From: a virus
DNA: 47,630 nucleotides
Direction: 5' to 3' (one strand)
Virus record (IMG/VR): IMGVR_UViG_3300047552_002194
Coordinates: 1 to 47,630 of that record
Both the position numbers and the translations under genes were made by a program. The notes under the pieces are model-generated. The model was not told the origin of the DNA, did no database searches, and worked only from the letters and a program-made list of their open reading frames with translations. Shown here piece by piece: positions 7,525 through 15,597 of this stretch (its first letter is position 1; every line of letters begins with the position of its first letter).

Positions 7525-8231
7525 TATCGAATTCCTTTTACTTTAAATGGTTTGCATAAAGAATAGAAACCACATCTATCACACCATTTATTAGTTTTTT
7601 TCTTAAATGTAGAATCATCTTCAACAGTATTTATTTTATCTTGATATGTCTGGATAAAATCTTCATACTCATTTCTGTTTATATTGAAAATTTCATTATT
7701 CTCTTGCTCTATATAATAAAAGATTGCTTTGATATTATCAACTAAAGGATAATTTCTAAATGCCCATATAAGGTAAAGATATAATTGTAATGGTGTTCCT
7801 TTACTCTTACCAGTTTTCCAATCAATAATTATTAGATCTTTTTCAGTTACTTGCCCAAGATAATCTATATAACCATAGATCATCGATTCTTCTTTTGTAT
7901 CAACTACATTAAAATTTGAATCAAGAAAGAATTCCTTTTCAGAGAATAATCTATATTTCTTCAGCAAAGGAATTAGTGTCTTATCTGAATCTAATTTAGA
8001 TTTGAATTGTGTTATATATTTAGTTTTATTAGATAAATTTTCATCAAACTTAAAATCAAATTTAGGTGGAATATTAGGGAAATGTTCAAAGAGGTGATGA
8101 AAGAAAGTACCCTTTTCAAGAATAGCATTGTCTTCTACAACTTCAATATTGTCAATGTATTTGAATTTAAATTTTTGGGGGCAGGTGGTATAACAATTTA
8201 ACTTTGAATAACTATAAGGGTAATATTTCAT
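7524..8231 (-). CDS. RecB/Cas4-like PD-(D/E)xK nuclease with predicted Fe-S cluster
   Basis: 235 residues. Motifs in order: S-x-S-K-L-x-C at 7-13 with C17 (CTTCPQKF), GTFFHHLFE at 41-49, the catalytic D123 (GYIDYLG), D137-W-K139 (IIIDWKTGKS), Q149-L-Y-L-Y, and a C-terminal CDRCGFYSLC (C217, C220, C226). One N-terminal plus three C-terminal cysteines is the 4Fe-4S staple of the Cas4/AddB/RecB exonuclease family. Probably a DNA exonuclease used in recombination or host DNA breakdown. It is transcribed from a perfect sigma70-type promoter whose predicted start is the A of the ATG, so its mRNA may be leaderless. That makes it an early gene embedded among late structural genes. Confidence 0.8.
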   Translation of the reverse strand: MKYYPYSYSKLNCYTTCPQKFKFKYIDNIEVVEDNAILEKGTFFHHLFEHFPNIPPKFDFKFDENLSNKTKYITQFKSKLDSDKTLIPLLKKYRLFSEKEFFLDSNFNVVDTKEESMIYGYIDYLGQVTEKDLIIIDWKTGKSKGTPLQLYLYLIWAFRNYPLVDNIKAIFYYIEQENNEIFNINRNEYEDFIQTYQDKINTVEDDSTFKKKTNKWCDRCGFYSLCKPFKVKGIR

Positions 8232-8237
8232 TCTTTC

Positions 8238-8266
8238 ATTATAAACTAAATTTTTGATTTTGTCAA
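8238..8266 (-). promoter_or_regulatory. Consensus sigma70-type early promoter
   Basis: TTGACA (8261-8266), exactly 17 bases, then TATAAT (8238-8243): a full match to the bacterial consensus. The 7th base after the -10 box is the A of the nuclease ATG at 8231, so the transcript would start at or within a base or two of the start codon. No Shine-Dalgarno is present. The -35 box overlaps the end of the PAAR gene. Confidence 0.8.
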
Positions 8267-8559
8267 GTAGAAGACATTACAGAAGAACCAGAAATTAGTG
8301 TGCCACCTATACCAGCTGTTAGATCACCAATCGATGCAGCTGGTAAATTATCTATATCTGTAATATCAACACCTGTTACAATAATTCCTGTATGGCCACA
8401 ATAATATAGAACAATATCTGTAACTCTAGCTGCAGGAAGATTTTCAATACTGACAACAGAAGAACCAGTTATGATTTGACCCAAAGGAGCTCTATGACTT
8501 CCACTACCATGAGGAAATGCCAATGCTAAATCAGTGACTCTTGTTAATTCATTAGCCAT
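8263..8559 (-). CDS. PAAR-like baseplate spike-tip protein (gp5.4-like)
   Basis: 98 residues made of PAAR-type repeats: LPAARVTDIVLYYCGHTGIIVTG and LPAASIGDLTAGIGGTLISGSSVM, with metal-ligand-like C-G-H in the middle. PAAR proteins form the sharp cone at the tip of the T4 gp5 needle and of type VI secretion spikes, and help pierce the outer membrane. T4 gp5.4 is 97 residues, the same size. Its start overlaps the stop of the upstream Cys-rich gene, so the two are co-translated. Confidence 0.85.
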   Translation of the reverse strand: MANELTRVTDLALAFPHGSGSHRAPLGQIITGSSVVSIENLPAARVTDIVLYYCGHTGIIVTGVDITDIDNLPAASIGDLTAGIGGTLISGSSVMSST

Positions 8560-9076
8560 TAAAACCTTTTACTATCCATCCCATTTGATCTAGGAATTCT
8601 TTTGCTCTTAATTCTGTTTTTATGTGTTCCTTTGCATCGAATGATAAATCTTTAGTGATAACTGGATAATTAAACAGAATATACATTGAATGTTCATGTT
8701 TACTTTCGTTTATTGCATCATTAAAAGCATTCATTAAAATACTTGAACATTCACAACAAGAATTAAATTGATTTAAGAAATCATTGTTTAATGTATCTGG
8801 TAAAATAAAACTTTCGAATGGATCTAAGAATCCCATGCAATATTCATTAGTAGGAAATAGTTCATGTTCATCATCAATTGATGGGCAATCGCAATCATCA
8901 ATTTGACAGATATATTTTTGAACAAGAAATCCTAATAGTGACATTAGGATTCCATTGAATTTAATTCTTAATTTATTAAATCTAAAATCACATTCTTCCT
9001 GAAGTTCAGATATCTCTTCGGGTGGTAGATTTAGATTTTGCAACCAAATTTTATATTGATGAGCTTTATAAATCAT
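8552..9076 (-). CDS. Hypothetical Cys-rich protein upstream of the PAAR gene
   Basis: 174 residues, no family recognised. The N-terminal half is helical (YKAHQYKIWLQNLNLPPEEISELQEECDF). The middle carries two cysteine clusters (CQIDDCDC and CCECSS, with another C between) that could bind zinc; the last 40 residues are helical again. It overlaps the PAAR gene by 8 bases and the next upstream ORF by 4 (ATGA). The operon position suggests baseplate hub or spike assembly. I could not match it securely to T4 gp26 or gp51. Confidence 0.6.
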   Translation of the reverse strand: MIYKAHQYKIWLQNLNLPPEEISELQEECDFRFNKLRIKFNGILMSLLGFLVQKYICQIDDCDCPSIDDEHELFPTNEYCMGFLDPFESFILPDTLNNDFLNQFNSCCECSSILMNAFNDAINESKHEHSMYILFNYPVITKDLSFDAKEHIKTELRAKEFLDQMGWIVKGFNG

Positions 9077-9276
9077 TTTACTCTTACAACAGCATCTTTA
9101 TATCTGACAGCAATATATTCAGATTTTGCATGATCAATAACATAGTTTTTCAATTCAGTTGTTTCTGGGTGTCTTGACCATTGTCTTCTATCTTCTAGAC
9201 CCATTCTAAAAGCACTGAAAGCTCCGTCGGACTCAAGATCTAACATGGTGCAATTTCCTTCTTGTGATACTTTCAT
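9073..9276 (-). CDS. Small hypothetical protein
   Basis: 67 residues, not recognised. The sequence contains DGAFSAFRMGLEDRRQWSRHPETTELKNYVIDHAKS, a compact helical region, and ends in a short beta-type YIAVRYKDAVVRVK. An AAAAGGAAAAAT stretch precedes the ATG. It is linked by an ATGA overlap to the following Cys-rich gene. The folded look and coupling argue that it is real. Confidence 0.55.
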   Translation of the reverse strand: MKVSQEGNCTMLDLESDGAFSAFRMGLEDRRQWSRHPETTELKNYVIDHAKSEYIAVRYKDAVVRVK

Positions 9277-9288
9277 AATTTTTCCTTT

Positions 9289-9876
9289 TTATGCCTTCAT
9301 TAGATAATATGCGAATTCTGCAACTTGATCTTGTTTATCCCATTTTTTAGCTTCAAGTTTTTTTATTAGTTTTTGTGTTATTTCATCAATATATTCTGCA
9401 CCCATATCCAATGTTCTTCTAAGAACATCTTCAAATGCATAATAACGTTCCCAATCATTATCATGATATGCATTATATACTTTCTTAGCTACATCTTTAA
9501 TACCTTTAAAGAAACTATTTTTATCTTTCAAATCGATTGCTTCAGTGATTAATTTGAATTCAGCAGAGCAATCGATTGATTCCATAGTTATAGATCTTTG
9601 TTTAGACCTATTGATTAACATATAATTACCTTCATGATTTACATAGAAATTCCGGCCCGGATTTGATTTTGCCCATTGTCTAATTTCTTCTGATTTAGTA
9701 TGTTTTGCCCATCGATGAAAAGTTTTCTTTCCTTTTTGGAAGGAATGAAATTCGTGAGCATCATCTAATGAAAAGCATTTATGACCTCTACATTGTGGTT
9801 CACCAATAACTGATGATGCTTGAGCCATATCTGCAGCTCCACTTTCTTCATATAACAATTCATGTAATGTTTTCAT
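9289..9876 (-). CDS. Putative capsid-targeted internal protein
   Basis: 195 residues. The N-terminus MKTLHELLYEESGAADM carries the tag shared by many proteins here, ending in L-Y-E|E. Behind it, residues ~30-90 look like a small beta domain (CFSLDDAHEFHSFQKGKKTFHRWAKHTKSEEI...NFYVNHEGNYMLINRS), the C-terminal ~90 a helical bundle. No enzyme motif recognised. It overlaps the upstream gene by 4 bases (ATGA). The tag suggests packaging in the head with cleavage after Glu by the prohead protease; that part is inference. Confidence 0.6.
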   Translation of the reverse strand: MKTLHELLYEESGAADMAQASSVIGEPQCRGHKCFSLDDAHEFHSFQKGKKTFHRWAKHTKSEEIRQWAKSNPGRNFYVNHEGNYMLINRSKQRSITMESIDCSAEFKLITEAIDLKDKNSFFKGIKDVAKKVYNAYHDNDWERYYAFEDVLRRTLDMGAEYIDEITQKLIKKLEAKKWDKQDQVAEFAYYLMKA

Positions 9877-10373
9877 AAAAATTCCTCAATAGAAGTTATT
9901 TTTTTCTCTTCTAGTATTTTTTCAATTTTATTTGCAAATAGAATAATGTTGTATTCCATTTCATTTTTACTTTCTCTTATTATATATGAATTATCTAGTT
10001 CTTTAATTAAATCTAACATAATTAATTGTTTTTGATATGTTAAATTTGTTAAATCTTCTTTAAGAATTGTTTGGTGAGAATTCACATAATATTTAACAGA
10101 ATCTTTGAGAAGATAAGCTGCAGATAACATAAAAGCAAGTCTAGATTGCCCAATGAATTTAGACATGATTCTTTTGACATTGCAGACAAATCTATCAAGA
10201 ACTGTCCATGCCTCTCTTTCTTCAGAAGTAACAGGAGTTTTTAATTTATTTCCTTGATCATCGATTATACCAAGTTGACATGCATCCCATTCTGCCCATG
10301 GTTTTGTCAATTTCTTCAAAACTACGTAGGTGACAATGGTAGAACTTAAATTTTCATTTATTAAATAACCCAT
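9873..10373 (-). CDS. Conserved-looking hypothetical protein
   Basis: 166 residues, mostly helical. The start MGYLINENLSSTIVTYVVLKKLTKPWAEWDACQLGIID has the look of T4-superfamily conserved hypotheticals, followed by ERFV-like DRFVCNVKRIMSKF and a C-terminal coiled region. No catalytic motif. Overlaps the tagged gene 9289-9876 by 4 bases and is separated by 4 bases from the upstream ORF, so it is part of one operon with them. Possibly a head or internal protein. Confidence 0.55.
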   Translation of the reverse strand: MGYLINENLSSTIVTYVVLKKLTKPWAEWDACQLGIIDDQGNKLKTPVTSEEREAWTVLDRFVCNVKRIMSKFIGQSRLAFMLSAAYLLKDSVKYYVNSHQTILKEDLTNLTYQKQLIMLDLIKELDNSYIIRESKNEMEYNIILFANKIEKILEEKKITSIEEFL

Positions 10374-10377
10374 TAAA

Positions 10378-10707
10378 TTATTCCTGAACTTCAGATTCTA
10401 CAGCCTTCATTTTATCTACATTAAGATCATTAATATGACTAATTAAATATAGAACACTTTCATGATAATCGATATCTATGAGTTCCATAAAGATCAACTG
10501 CATTTTACTAATATCTAAGACATTATTTAAGATTTTTAGGATATTAATTGCTTCAAGTGTATTAACATCTTTATCATTTCTATTCATCTTACTTAGAACA
10601 ACATTAAGTCTTTTTATTGACTTAATATCTTCATCTATCATATTAGTAATACGATAACAAGTATAATAAGGTGCTATTCTAATATGTAGATTAGTTATAT
10701 CATTCAC
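10378..10707 (-). CDS. Hypothetical helical protein
   Basis: 109 residues beginning with GTG, with AAAGG 11 bases upstream. Almost entirely helical with leucine/isoleucine heptads (IKSIKRLNVVLSKM, LEAINILKILNNVLDISKMQLIFMELI), suggesting a coiled-coil or bundle. It abuts the next upstream gene with no gap. Not recognised. Confidence 0.5.
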   Translation of the reverse strand: MNDITNLHIRIAPYYTCYRITNMIDEDIKSIKRLNVVLSKMNRNDKDVNTLEAINILKILNNVLDISKMQLIFMELIDIDYHESVLYLISHINDLNVDKMKAVESEVQE

Positions 10708-11037
10708 TTAATTAAATGCCTTTAAAATTTCATCAACAGTATTATATGTGTCTTTATCAATAAAGAAACAACTTGCATCACGATCATAATCACCATCAGC
10801 AATTAATTTTCCGTCTTTTACTACGTCAGTCGAGGATCCTTCGTTTCCACGATTGTATGAATACACTTTGATTTTTCCTTTTACACCAAGCAATTTAGCA
10901 TCACCATACTTATGCATCAATTTATCAAAGTAGGCATCACCAACAGGCTCACTAGGAAATTGACGTTTCTTAACTTCTTCTTGCAAACGTTGTTCCAATA
11001 ACTGACTGTATAATTCTTTTATCTCATCTCTTGCCAT
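10708..11037 (-). CDS. Hypothetical protein
   Basis: 109 residues. A charged helical N-terminus (MARDEIKELYSQLLEQRLQEEVKKR) leads into a small domain (GVKGKIKVYSYNRGNEGSSTDVVKDGKLIADGDYDRDASCFFID), alternating beta strands with Gly turns. RBS AGAGGATAATAT fits the ATG. It lies 12 bases after the adenylyltransferase-like gene in the same operon. Function unknown. Confidence 0.5.
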   Translation of the reverse strand: MARDEIKELYSQLLEQRLQEEVKKRQFPSEPVGDAYFDKLMHKYGDAKLLGVKGKIKVYSYNRGNEGSSTDVVKDGKLIADGDYDRDASCFFIDKDTYNTVDEILKAFN

Positions 11038-11049
11038 AATATTATCCTC

Positions 11050-11622
11050 TTATTGTATATATTTTTGAAGTTTCTTAAACCATTTTTCAGTAGCAACTTC
11101 TTTAGACATTGTTGTTTTGAAGGATTCAAAATCATCTGTTTTTAATGCCTTTCTAATAGCAGTCCCAGATACACTATCATCACCAGAACGTTCAAACGCA
11201 ACAACAGTTATGTTTAAATTCAATTCATCTTCATATCTATTTAGCATTGCTTTATATGTAGCTTCTCTATCATCACCACAAAAGAACTTTACCGGTTCTT
11301 TTCCTTCTTCTCTTAGAATATTAGTTATTTCACCAATAAAAGCACCACTAACTTGATGAACAGTGACTTTCGAACCAAATATTTCAGATAGCATTTCTTT
11401 TTGTATTTCAAAAGGAAATGGAGATTTATCAGCATTTTTAGCACTTGCTTTCACAAGAAAAACTTCAGTGATATCGCCATCAATAATTCTCTTGCAATGA
11501 ATTTTATGGGGGGGCTGGAGTCTTCCGATGAATATATTAACTTTTTTCTTGCCCGGTTCAGTAATATATTTAGATAGATCTAATGCTTCATTTATGAATT
11601 GTCTGAATCTCTGTAGCCTCAT
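11050..11622 (-). CDS. NMN-adenylyltransferase/cytidylyltransferase-like enzyme with capsid-targeting tag
   Basis: 190 residues. After the tag MRLQRFRQFINEALD comes a nucleotidyltransferase fold: IFIGRLQPPHKIHCKRI at residues 30-46 matches the G-R-x-Q-P-x-H-x-x-H nucleotide-binding motif of bacterial/archaeal NMN adenylyltransferases (G-H replaced by I-H, both His kept). SGTAIRKAL at 152-160 matches the S-x-T-x-x-R motif. The family makes NAD+ from NMN and ATP. With the tag it could act in the newly infected cell, where NAD supply matters both for the phage NAD-dependent ligase and against NAD-depleting defences. Substrate not provable from sequence. Confidence 0.75.
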   Translation of the reverse strand: MRLQRFRQFINEALDLSKYITEPGKKKVNIFIGRLQPPHKIHCKRIIDGDITEVFLVKASAKNADKSPFPFEIQKEMLSEIFGSKVTVHQVSGAFIGEITNILREEGKEPVKFFCGDDREATYKAMLNRYEDELNLNITVVAFERSGDDSVSGTAIRKALKTDDFESFKTTMSKEVATEKWFKKLQKYIQ

Positions 11623-11728
11623 AATAGTTTCCTGAAGTTTCTTTATTTTCTAATATACATCCTTTGCCTGTATTAGCACTACAGACTAATTGATGTTTCC
11701 AACAATCATTACACCAACCTTCTACCAT
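11588..11728 (-). CDS. Small Cys-rich protein overlapping the adenylyltransferase start
   Basis: 46 residues. RBS AGGTGA lies 6 bases before the ATG. Cysteines form C-x2-C (WCNDCW), then single C residues at positions 16 and 24, a possible zinc site. The last 35 bases overlap the adenylyltransferase gene in another frame, suggesting coupling. Not recognised; short length keeps it uncertain. Confidence 0.5.
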   Translation of the reverse strand: MVEGWCNDCWKHQLVCSANTGKGCILENKETSGNYYEATEIQTIHK

Positions 11729-11736
11729 TTTATCAC

Positions 11737-12717
11737 CTATTCTTTATAATTTGCTATCAAAATTAATAATTCATCTAATGTCATACCATTTTTATCAAAT
11801 TTAGAAATATTTTCTTCCCATTTAATTAATCTTAAATTACAAGGATGTGATATAATTTCAATAGGGATATTATTTTTATAACCATAAGATACTGATACAA
11901 TATGATCTAATTGAATAGCATTATTAGTTCCATTTAATCCTCTATTTTTAATCCATTCATCACCATAAATTTGTTTTGCTACTGTATATGATTGTGATTT
12001 TACAGCCTGTTTATAATATTTCATTTTCTTTCTATCAGGGTGATCTAATGGTAAAAGTTCGCCATTAGATATTCTAGTTTGCATTGCCCGTTTACCATTT
12101 GCTATTCTTTGTTCGGGTGTTAAAGATGTCATCACTTTATCAGCAAATTCTTTTTTGTGCATAACATGAATTACACCATATTTTTCTAAACAAGTATTTT
12201 TCCGTTTTTCAGTAATAATTTGTTCTGCTTCATTTGTTTTCTTTCTTTTTCTTGATATTTGCTTTCCGATTTCTTCTTTACCATATTTTTCTAATTTTGT
12301 AGCATAAACACGTTTCCAAATATCAGGATCATTTTTATGAGCATTTCTTATACCCTCTAATAGATTTTTTTTATAGATTGCTTTTTCTTCAGGGGTTTTA
12401 TTATTATTAGTTTCTTTTTGTTTAACATATGCTAATTCATGGGTACCATTAGCAATTCTGCCTTTTAAAATTCTTTCAGCACGATCTTTAGATTTATTAA
12501 CACATTCTCTTGAACAATAACGGCGATATCCAAAAAATAATCCAACAAATTCGGTATCTTTTCCACATTCACATTTATTTTTATTTTCTCCATCAATATA
12601 CTTTATATAATATTCTTCTACTGTTATATTATGTTTTTTTTCGATATGTCTTGATAAAAATAAATTACTAATTGTTTCATTACATATTGCACAAACAGAA
12701 AAACTTTTTTCTTTCAT
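11737..12717 (-). CDS. HNH-type free-standing homing endonuclease
   Basis: 326 residues. Two zinc-binding motifs at the N-terminus (CAICN...H...H, then CECG...CSREC), a long basic helical linker with LEKYG-type repeats (KLEKYGKEEIGK, CLEKYGVIHVMHKKEF), and a C-terminal HNH nuclease: LDHIVSVSYG (D271-H272), then HPCNLRLIKWEENISK (N294, N303). This is a mobile HEG, not needed for growth. It lies between the small Cys-rich ORF and the ligase-like gene, with its own CATAAATA late-type promoter; I see no broken gene around it. Confidence 0.8.
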   Translation of the reverse strand: MKEKSFSVCAICNETISNLFLSRHIEKKHNITVEEYYIKYIDGENKNKCECGKDTEFVGLFFGYRRYCSRECVNKSKDRAERILKGRIANGTHELAYVKQKETNNNKTPEEKAIYKKNLLEGIRNAHKNDPDIWKRVYATKLEKYGKEEIGKQISRKRKKTNEAEQIITEKRKNTCLEKYGVIHVMHKKEFADKVMTSLTPEQRIANGKRAMQTRISNGELLPLDHPDRKKMKYYKQAVKSQSYTVAKQIYGDEWIKNRGLNGTNNAIQLDHIVSVSYGYKNNIPIEIISHPCNLRLIKWEENISKFDKNGMTLDELLILIANYKE

Positions 12718-12748
12718 GATTTAGTCTCCATAATAGTATTTCTTCTAC

Positions 12749-12756
12749 TATTTATG
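12749..12756 (-). promoter_or_regulatory. Late-type promoter for the HNH HEG
   Basis: CATAAATA (7 of 8 to the T4 late consensus), 32 bases before the HEG ATG. Confidence 0.5.
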
Positions 12757-12778
12757 AACTCTAAACAATCAACAAAAT

Positions 12779-14020
12779 TCATTTTCTATTTAATGACATA
12801 TTAGCGTTCATACGACTAAATTCGGTTCTGTCGACCAGCTTAATTACATAATTACTAAATTTATCTGCAATAACAAATCCTTCTGATTTTGTTACTTTAT
12901 ATCCATCTGGTGTTTCAACAAAAAACTTTGTATCACGTAATTCTTCTAACTTACTTATCAGCATATTTTTTGCATCAACAAATAAATTGAAAATACTATA
13001 AATTAATTTTAATTGTCCTTCAGAATCAATCAACATCTTAACAATAACATTCATAGCATCTGTTTTTTGTTGCTTTGATTTATCTGTTTTAACTTTATCA
13101 ATTTCTTTCTGATATTTTTCTTTTATATATTCAGGTAAACCTTTTACTATAGCATCAATATTTGTAAAACTTTCGTCAGCTGCAATTTTCTTATTGTTAT
13201 AGGATTTAATTAATATCTGATTATCAACTATAAAATCAATTAGTTTAGAATCAAGTTTTTTGGAACTTTGTTTAATATTAGAAACAATAGCATCATATTG
13301 TTTAGTTTCAGATTCAGTAAAAAATACCTTGCCTGATAAATCTTCTATAGTAGAAGTTTGCCACCAAACATCTGGTGATTGAACAAACATAGTTTTTGTT
13401 ATACCCCAATTGATTTTCATTTCTTGAATTGTATTACCATCGTATGTACAATGAAAAACAATTCCGATTTTAGCTCTATTAATAGTGTCTGCTAAATCGG
13501 AATTTGTGGGTACAGCAAATGTCAATGTATTTGCTCTAAATGTTATGTAATCATCACCGTCAATTGTTTCTTTTTTCTTATTAGAATCAGTAAATAATAA
13601 ATCGCCTTGTATTATTGTGTTCTTAATAACAGAAGGTAAGTATTTGAGTGCAATTGACATTTTATCAGCTAGATCTGCTGAATGTCCATACATTTCTTGA
13701 ATATCAGAATCAGTGTATGCTAATTTTGGATTTTGTGAAAATGCAGATTTGGTTGCGACAAAGAACTTTTTATTTTCGGGATTAATACCAGCCACCAAAG
13801 AGGGGCTTCCATCCCATTTTGATTGTGTAATGACTTTTGATTTAGAATGGCCTTTCATAACATCATGCATATATTCAAGGAATTTTATAGCTTGATTTAC
13901 GCCAACAATACCTTCATTGAAGATGAAATCATCCACGTGCTCCAAATGTTTCATCTGGCTTAATTGTGATGTATTTTTTGCTTCATTTATAAATTTACGA
14001 AATCTAATGAATTTTAACAA
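12779..14020 (-). CDS. Ligase-like covalent nucleotidyltransferase with capsid-targeting tag
   Basis: 413 residues from a TTG start, chosen because GGAGG lies 5 bases upstream of it; an in-frame ATG at 14038 has no such site. The tag-like FIRFRKFINEAKN begins at residue 4. Motifs of the DNA/RNA ligase-capping-enzyme superfamily follow in order: motif I KWDGSPS (K68-x-D70-G71), a motif III-like IIQGDLLF (about 136-143), motif IV EGFVIA (E380) and motif V YVIKLVD (K394). The insert between III and IV is large and helical. It overlaps the upstream gene by 17 bases. Likely forms a Lys-NMP intermediate; whether it joins DNA or RNA or modifies something else is open. Confidence 0.65.
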   Translation of the reverse strand: MLKFIRFRKFINEAKNTSQLSQMKHLEHVDDFIFNEGIVGVNQAIKFLEYMHDVMKGHSKSKVITQSKWDGSPSLVAGINPENKKFFVATKSAFSQNPKLAYTDSDIQEMYGHSADLADKMSIALKYLPSVIKNTIIQGDLLFTDSNKKKETIDGDDYITFRANTLTFAVPTNSDLADTINRAKIGIVFHCTYDGNTIQEMKINWGITKTMFVQSPDVWWQTSTIEDLSGKVFFTESETKQYDAIVSNIKQSSKKLDSKLIDFIVDNQILIKSYNNKKIAADESFTNIDAIVKGLPEYIKEKYQKEIDKVKTDKSKQQKTDAMNVIVKMLIDSEGQLKLIYSIFNLFVDAKNMLISKLEELRDTKFFVETPDGYKVTKSEGFVIADKFSNYVIKLVDRTEFSRMNANMSLNRK

Positions 14021-15368
14021 AAGGTCCTCCAGCACCATCTTCTTTTTTAGCTAAATAAACAAAATCTGTAATCAATTCATCTCTATCATCTTTTTTTAAT
14101 GAAGTGAAATAATAAGCTAGAATCATATTCTGTAATTTTACACAAACAGATGATTCGACAATAAATGGTTCATTTTGATAAACTGTTTTCATTGTATCCA
14201 TAAATTCATTAGTTTGAATTTTAGTGACAGCAAAATTAGCACCCGAAATTGTTTGCCAATATTTTTTCCACTTTGATTGTTCTTTCATAAAATCTTCATA
14301 GGATAAAGGTACATCTTTCCAAGTAGGATTAGAAAAATTATATCTATCAAAAACATTAGCAATTCCAGCTTTAGGTACTTTACCTAATCTTGCAGCTGCA
14401 ATTCGACCCATGATTTCAAATTGACAATTAGTTTTTAATGATGATCCACCAAATACTCTTGATTGCCCTTTTAATATTGTTCCTGAATCTGAAGATTTTA
14501 TGACACAACTCAATTCTGGTGTTATAAAGTTATTTTTAAAATCTAATGCCATATATAAGTTAACAGTATCTAATTCATAAAATATATCACGTTTCTTTTT
14601 ATCAACATTAGTAACTTCACAATGAGCTATCTTACCTGTCTTTTTCAAAGATATTCCAACAAGTATTTTTTGATTAAATAAATTAATCATATAAGCATTA
14701 AGTTGATCAATAGAATTAATTAATTCTATATCATCCATAATACCTTTAATTTTGCCTTTTTCATACATCCAAATATCAGCTGGATTCCATGCATCTTTTT
14801 GAGGATATTTGAATTTCTTTTTAATTATATCAGATATAAAATCCATGAATTTACAATCACGTTGTATTTCATAACCACTGATACCTTTACCGCCCCACCA
14901 CTTTTTATATGCTTCTGCTTGTGCAATAAAACATTGGTACCATTTATCATCACAATCGGGATATTCTTTTTTTATATCTTCAATTGAGGCGTGTTTATTT
15001 GTTTTTAAATATGTTTCTATTGCAATACATGAGGCATTTTCTTGTTTTTTAGTTGATGCCGCATCTTGAGAACTTGTTGGTGCATTTTTACTTGAAACAA
15101 TGAATGCTATTTTAGCTCCATTAAGATTATATTTAACTGTTTTACTATCTTTGGTGACAAAGTTATCACGTTTTTTAACAATTGCATCGAAGTTATCTTT
15201 TGATACTTTTACTTCATATTGAGCTGAACTAACTTGAAATTTACCTTTTTCATCACCAAAGAATTTACTTTCTTCAGGTAATATTTTTTTAATTTCAGTA
15301 AGAAAAGATTTACATAATGCATCTTTTGTATTTTTATATACAGCATCAAAGACTAAATTATATCCCAT
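14004..15368 (-). CDS. Hypothetical protein with PD-(D/E)xK-like signature
   Basis: 454 residues from the ATG at 15368; an upstream TTG at 15395 would overlap the preceding gene more. The N-terminal ~110 residues form one domain, then a helical stretch. The central AWNPADIWMYEKG followed about 45 residues later by ILVGISLKKTGK resembles the D...(x)-x-K core of restriction-endonuclease-like folds: acid in NPADIW, lysine in SLKK. The C-terminus ends VYLAKKEDGAGGPFVKIH. Paired with the ligase-like gene by overlap. A nuclease function is a suggestion from these two motifs only. Confidence 0.5.
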   Translation of the reverse strand: MGYNLVFDAVYKNTKDALCKSFLTEIKKILPEESKFFGDEKGKFQVSSAQYEVKVSKDNFDAIVKKRDNFVTKDSKTVKYNLNGAKIAFIVSSKNAPTSSQDAASTKKQENASCIAIETYLKTNKHASIEDIKKEYPDCDDKWYQCFIAQAEAYKKWWGGKGISGYEIQRDCKFMDFISDIIKKKFKYPQKDAWNPADIWMYEKGKIKGIMDDIELINSIDQLNAYMINLFNQKILVGISLKKTGKIAHCEVTNVDKKKRDIFYELDTVNLYMALDFKNNFITPELSCVIKSSDSGTILKGQSRVFGGSSLKTNCQFEIMGRIAAARLGKVPKAGIANVFDRYNFSNPTWKDVPLSYEDFMKEQSKWKKYWQTISGANFAVTKIQTNEFMDTMKTVYQNEPFIVESSVCVKLQNMILAYYFTSLKKDDRDELITDFVYLAKKEDGAGGPFVKIH

Positions 15369-15372
15369 AGTA

Positions 15373-15597
15373 TTACACTTTATACATTTGAGCAAATCTT
15401 TTTAATGCTGATATTGCACTTGTCAATTCGATGGGTGGTGTTTTATAAACATCATTCTCCATAAAATCGCCATGTATATCTTCTAATATTGAAGCAGTCT
15501 TTTCAATATAACTGATTGCTCTTGCTTGATCAAATTTTTTGGGTTTGTTTGATTTCTTTTTTTCTACTAAGATTTCAAGTATATCATTAAATTTCAT
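15373..15597 (-). CDS. Small putative capsid-targeted protein
   Basis: 74 residues from the ATG at 15597; an in-frame TTG at 15612 has AGAGG touching it and is less likely. N-terminus MKFNDILEILVEKKKS fits the shared tag (L-V-E|K). The rest is helical (ARAISYIEKTASILEDIHGDFM...SAISALKRFAQMYKV). It overlaps the upstream tagged gene by 11 bases and lies 4 bases before the following one. Confidence 0.5.
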   Translation of the reverse strand: MKFNDILEILVEKKKSNKPKKFDQARAISYIEKTASILEDIHGDFMENDVYKTPPIELTSAISALKRFAQMYKV

